Positions 51,019-55,000 of a stretch of DNA of 55,000 bases are shown piece by piece. The notes under the pieces are model-generated. The model had not been told where the DNA came from. It did no database searches and saw nothing but the letters and a program-made list of their open reading frames with translations. The translations under genes were made by a program, and so were the position numbers. Each line of letters opens with the position of its first letter. Position 1 is the stretch's first letter. Origin of the DNA: Botryococcus braunii (lineage: Eukaryota > Chlorophyta > Trebouxiophyceae); assembly GCA_002005505.1 (NCBI GenBank), contig KV908415.1:151752-206751 (forward strand), given 5' to 3'.

Positions 51019-51833
51019 GTAAACTATAGCCTTTATAGCCCTTTATGAACGGTATAGATCATACTCGTACCTCAATGACATAACACGTGACTTGTACGAT
51101 ATGCGTTCTCAATAGACATTACGTATGGTAGTACTTTAGGATCCCTGCAGTCCGAGCCATCCCTGGGCAGCCCAGGAACGGCTCGGTACTTGTCCGAAAC
51201 ATGTTGGTATCCTTGACCAACCTCTACTGTTGGAGAGTGCTGTGTGCTGTTCCTGGAAACGTTGTAGCGTGGACGGTTTTTCCCACAGGCTACGAACTGA
51301 CGCTGCCGTCGTGCCATCACTGCAGGTGTGTCTAGGATTCTCAAAGTCGTTCCAGATATGATTGTGCTCAAACATTCAGACCAGTTAGATATTACTGCTG
51401 TGTGCATTGATGAGAGTGCATGACGAGAGCGCACTGAATGTTTGACCTCATTGAGACTTATGTTGAAGTCCACCGTTGTGGCGGTAAGATAGTTTCACTG
51501 TACAAACATCACAAAGAGACCTTGCTGAGTTACTGATGAACTATTATTGTATTCTAGTTACGTAAAGTAGACATCGCAAGGCCTCTTTGGTGCTGAACTC
51601 TGCTATCAGGCAAGGCGTAGTGTTACCTGGTCTTTAGCAAGAGTGAGAGCAGTTAACATCATTTGCAAGACTTGTCCGAAGCATGTTGGTATCCTTGACC
51701 AACCTCTTCTGTTGGAGAGTGCTGTGTGCTGTTCCTGGAAACGTTGTAGCGTGGACGGTTTTTCCCACATGCTACGAACTGACGCTGCCGTCGTGCCATC
51801 ACTGCAGGTGACGCCGCAAGCAGAAATGCTTGA
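51019..51833 (+). repeat. 3' LTR of copia A, right piece
   Basis: Begins with the duplicated GTAAA (51019-51023), then continues CTATAGCC as at 30954 and ends ATGCTTGA at 51833, followed by CTTAT. It includes both internal 141-bp repeats (from 51188 and 51670). Confidence 0.95.
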
Positions 51834-51838
51834 CTTAT

Positions 51839-53861
51839 GCTCCAACATCTATTTGAGACAATGGCAGAAAGTCCTCATGCACTTTGTATATTTGACTTAT
51901 TTCCTGCAACTCAAGCATTATGCAGTATCAATATTAGCAAATTGGACAAAATGGTTAAGGTATAAGTCAGTTAGTTATTTGTACCTCCAATTGTACAGTA
52001 TGCAATATGGGTCTTCCTAAAGAAGATCAATGTAACCTTTGGATCAGGACACATGCATTTTAACACATTTGATGCTTACCACAGGTCCTGTATATATACG
52101 TGTCCTATGTATATACGACGCTCTCGAGAGACTCAGAAACGTCTGGCACTTAAGCTTGAGCTTGCCAACCTCATGAGTAGCTAACCCCGACCAAGGTTAG
52201 CTGCTCTCCAAATGCCAAAATATGCATAGTGCTTGCCCGCTGAATTCAGACGTATATACTTTATAAGTATATAGTATATATGTATAATTATACATATATA
52301 CAGATGGCAGCAATATATTATGCATCATATAAAACTTTTGAACATTTTGGCAGTTCACAGGGTTTAGATACACTCCAAATGCCAAATATAGTGCTTCCCC
52401 GCTGTATCCATATGCATCAGCGATGGACTCTGTCACGATCAAATCTTACAACCCTACGCTACACCGCCCCTTAGAGCTCGAGGGTCAAGATCTTGGACTG
52501 GCGATGTTAGTGAGTCCTTGGCATTTGCCAGGTCAGAACCTGAACACAACATTTTTAAAGGCATAAACAAGCATAGTTTGACGTACAAATTTGAAGTATA
52601 CTTTAATTATTATTCAAATATACTTATCATTGAAATATACTTTAGTTATACTTTGACGTACAAATTTGAAGTATACTACAAATCTGTATGTCATCTGAGG
52701 AACAGAGCTATGTTCCTTAAAAAGGACGGATCGATCCACCACCAATATCGGCTGTCGACTTTGTCCCAACAAACACACTGAGATTACTTCTTTAACCGTG
52801 CATCTGCAACCGTGCGGGGGCTTGCGTGCGTGCACGCATGTGCATAATGCGACGGCAGGGGGCCTAGTTTTGGCGTGTAGAGTCTAATTGCATTCCAGGA
52901 AGATCTCCCCCTAGGGGACGGCAGATGAATAGTATGGACCATTGTATACAAGAGTTCGACCCCTTCTTAGATTCCCCTCAATGTTGCACATGTGGTACTG
53001 TAAAGCACCCTACAAACCTGGCCGGGCCTCCTCCTCTCCCCCTTTCTCGCCTAGGCGAGCAAGGAGACATTAGGAGAGGCGCCTCTCTCTATAAGGTAAT
53101 TACATCTTAAAAGCAGAATGTCCCACAATTGTAGTGGTAGTGGCCAGCGAGGATACATGACAAGCATATCTGCATCCACCCTCAGACACCCAGATCTTCC
53201 GTACTGCAGCTGCAATGCCACGACCCATAATCCTCGGACGTCAACTGCGTACTATATACAACTATATAGTTGTATCACCGAAACTGCAGTTGCATTCAGC
53301 TGAATGTTCGACCAAGCAAGCTAGCTAGCTTCCGTCAAGAAATGTTCTTGTTTTGGTCGGCCTCACTTTTTTGACCTCTGCAGCATCCTTACCTTTAGCT
53401 GGCAAAGCAGGTAACGAGCACTGACCGAGCAGTTACCAAGCTTCTCGGCCTTCAAGAATCCCTTCGACATCCTAACCGCACCGACCTGTGTGGCCCTAAG
53501 ACTCGTTTGCCTGGCCTACAGAAAAATTGCTCCACACAGGAACCCAGCATTGTCATTTCAGACATACAGATATCGGATATGCATACTTTCAAGCATGCCA
53601 GATGTGGTGGTGGTGTACACCTCATCTCCTTCCAATGCAATGCATCATGTGCGATATTGATATTGATATTGAAAGTGACATTAATGCATGGGTTGCAAAG
53701 CATCATATGAAACTTCAACCCCAGATCTGAGGGTGTCAAGCCAGATCGACAGAGAATCGGCAAGTATCAATTCGCCTCATGTGCCGGGTGAAGCAGTACT
53801 GAAGTACAGCTACACCGCAGTATGGACACGGTTGGGTAGGGTTAAGGCTTGAAAGGGGGGC
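51839..53861. other. AT-rich non-coding stretch, no gene supported
   Basis: Contains short direct repeats: CCAAATGCCAAA-type units at 52208 and 52376, and TTTGACGTACAAATTTGAAG near 52577 and 52653. A small palindrome lies near 53253-53275 (ACAACTATATAGTTGT). No coding frame of note. Confidence 0.5.
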
Positions 53862-54053
53862 TCAGAAGCCTAAGAAGCAGACAGCAGCCGCCAGGGCACT
53901 CTGCACAACCATTTTCAGAACGACGCCGAGCTCAAGCCTCACGGTTGATTGCAGGTCCTCCACTTCTACTCCCATCAGCTTCGCATAATCATACCGCTCC
54001 ATAACCTCCAGCCAGGCAAGGCCCGCTAGGGGAATAACATAACCAAGCGTCAC
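53862..54053 (-). CDS. Possible terminal exon of an unidentified membrane protein gene
   Basis: On the minus strand a frame follows TGTGCAG (a 3' splice-site-like end) at 54054 and runs 63 codons to TAG. It has a hydrophobic start (VTLGYVIPLAGLAWLEV), a charged middle (MERYDYAKLMGVEVEDLQ) and a hydrophobic end (ALAAAVCFLGF). The composition looks more protein-like than its surroundings. Upstream on that strand the frame turns into low-complexity proline codons, which supports an intron there. No family recognised; an upstream exon would lie beyond 54100, possibly outside the window. Confidence 0.3.
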   Translation of the reverse strand: MTLGYVIPLAGLAWLEVMERYDYAKLMGVEVEDLQSTVRLELGVVLKMVVQSALAAAVCFLGF

Positions 54054-54230
54054 CTGCACAGCAGCCCAACACATAATCATTTCAGGAGTTTGCTCAGCTG
54101 AGCGCGCAGAAAATAAAGCCGGGAGGGGGGGGGGAGGGTGGCACATGCACGAATTGCAAGTTTCATGGCCAGTCAGCAACCAGTAATGTCTGTACACTTT
54201 GTTCAAAGAAATATTCTACAAATTTTGTAT

Positions 54231-54358
54231 GGACACACACGCGCATACGCACATGCACACGCCCATGCACGCACGCACACAGACAGGGAAAAAAATAGAC
54301 ACACACACGCACGCACACACACACACACGCACACGCACACGCACACACACACACGCAC

Positions 54359-54428
<70 letters not shown>

Positions 54429-54450
54429 ACACGCGCGCGCGCGCGCGCGG
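54231..54450. repeat. (CA)n microsatellite ending in (CG)n
   Basis: Interrupted CA with GCAC variants grades into a pure CA run (about 54367-54421) and then a CG run (54432-54449). Frames across it (HTHTHT, VCVCVC) are artefacts. Alternating purine-pyrimidine DNA of this kind can adopt Z-form. Confidence 0.95.
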
Positions 54451-54479
54451 TTCCATGCTGGGGCTCCCCCAGCATGGAA
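54451..54479. other. Perfect hairpin adjoining the CG run
   Basis: TTCCATGCTGGGG and CCCCAGCATGGAA form a 13-bp stem with a 3-base loop (CTC). Confidence 0.9.
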
Positions 54480-55000
54480 TCTAGCACCCCAACCACCTAA
54501 TGCCTGCGTCTAGACCTTGCCAACTTGGCAAAGCCAATTGGGCATGGTTCTGATCGCTTTCTCCCCACCCTCCTTGTTAACTCTCTTTTTTGAGAGGGGG
54601 AAAAGGGAGGGGGAACCATATGTGATGGTAGCCAGAATCTGTCTCACACCACCCTGCTAATGGTCTTCCTGTGTGCAGTGTCAAGGACTTTGAAGATATT
54701 TGATGCATGTATAAATTTGGTTATCGGCGCAGTCAAAACAGTGATTGCCAAACCCACATTCAATTCAAGTCCTGCTGAATTACCCCATCAAAGAGATTTT
54801 CTGTGCTTCTAATGACGATTGGCTATGTTACGGGGTGCAGGGCACAAAACAACAGTGATTGGGCCAGCAAAACAACCAGCATTAGACAGAAATGGGCTAT
54901 GGCATATGATATCATTCAAACAGGAACGACAACTTTTACGTGCGAGGTACAGACTGTTTCAGGAGAAAGCAGGAGTGAAAGAAAAAGGGGGTTGGGGGAA
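54480..55000. other. Non-coding to window end, nothing recognised
   Basis: No reading frame, repeat or RNA gene seen; if the minus-strand exon at 53862 is real, this may be intron. Confidence 0.5.

Larger units (their letters stand above)
30885..51833 (+). mobile_element. Ty1/copia element, copia A (3' LTR split by copia B/C)
   Basis: The 879-bp 5' LTR (30885-31763) is matched by a 3' LTR in two pieces, 37257-37325 and 51024-51833 (GTAAA at 51019-51023 is the duplicated target), together also 879 bp. The order gag, protease, integrase, RT, RNase H is diagnostic of copia. Target duplication CTTAT. The LTRs differ at about a dozen positions by eye. Without the inserted 13.7-kb composite the element is about 7.25 kb. 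A TAG splits the frame at 34577 and the first integrase Asp is replaced, so it is not autonomous. Confidence 0.95.

Noticed and set aside
54138..54513. His-Thr and Cys-Val frames across the CA repeat
   Set aside because: Microsatellite translation.

Overview
This window looks like repeat-dense nuclear DNA from a eukaryote, most likely of the green lineage (a green or streptophyte alga, or an early land plant). That assignment is inference. It rests on chromodomain Ty3/gypsy elements, copia elements whose primer-binding site matches the anticodon arm of plant-type initiator tRNA-Met, an R2-like non-LTR element, long microsatellites, and almost no host coding sequence. No prokaryotic operon, rRNA or convincing intact tRNA gene was seen.

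Layout. 1-2600: 3' part of a non-LTR retrotransposon (RT, zinc knuckle, restriction-like endonuclease), open across the left edge. 2600-4863: non-coding DNA with a perfect 78-bp palindrome, a T38 tract and an alternating A/B repeat array. 4864-16173: a complete Ty3/gypsy chromovirus in + orientation (gypsy-1 outer, target duplication GTCAT) inserted into that array. Its RT region is split by a second, minus-strand copy of the same family (gypsy-1 inner, 7634-12626) with LTRs identical by eye and an internal deletion of the integrase core. 16174-20715: the rest of the A/B array, very long TG/GA/TTA microsatellites, tRNA-like dispersed repeats and two 3' fragments of the non-LTR family. 22115-29236: a second, different gypsy-type element (gypsy-2), broken by frameshifts and stops, with a PHD finger between RNase H and integrase. 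29796-30644: a candidate two-exon host gene.

30880-51838: nested Ty1/copia elements. Copia A (879-bp LTRs, duplication CTTAT) has its 3' LTR split by a composite of a second copia family (duplication GTAAA), arranged LTR-internal-LTR-internal-LTR with an exact 6,645-bp period (copies B and C). 51839-55000: AT-rich non-coding DNA, one possible terminal exon of a host gene on the minus strand, and a CA/CG microsatellite ending in a hairpin.

Relations between parts. Insertion order follows from the nesting: gypsy-1 inner is younger than gypsy-1 outer, and copia B/C is younger than copia A. None of the pol reading frames is fully intact, except that the non-LTR ORF is uninterrupted as far as the window shows. 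The most unusual features are the PHD finger in gypsy-2 pol, the extra reading frame upstream of gag in copia B/C, the intron-like 332-bp segment present in two copia B/C LTRs and precisely absent from the third, and repeated CAG-to-TAG nonsense changes.
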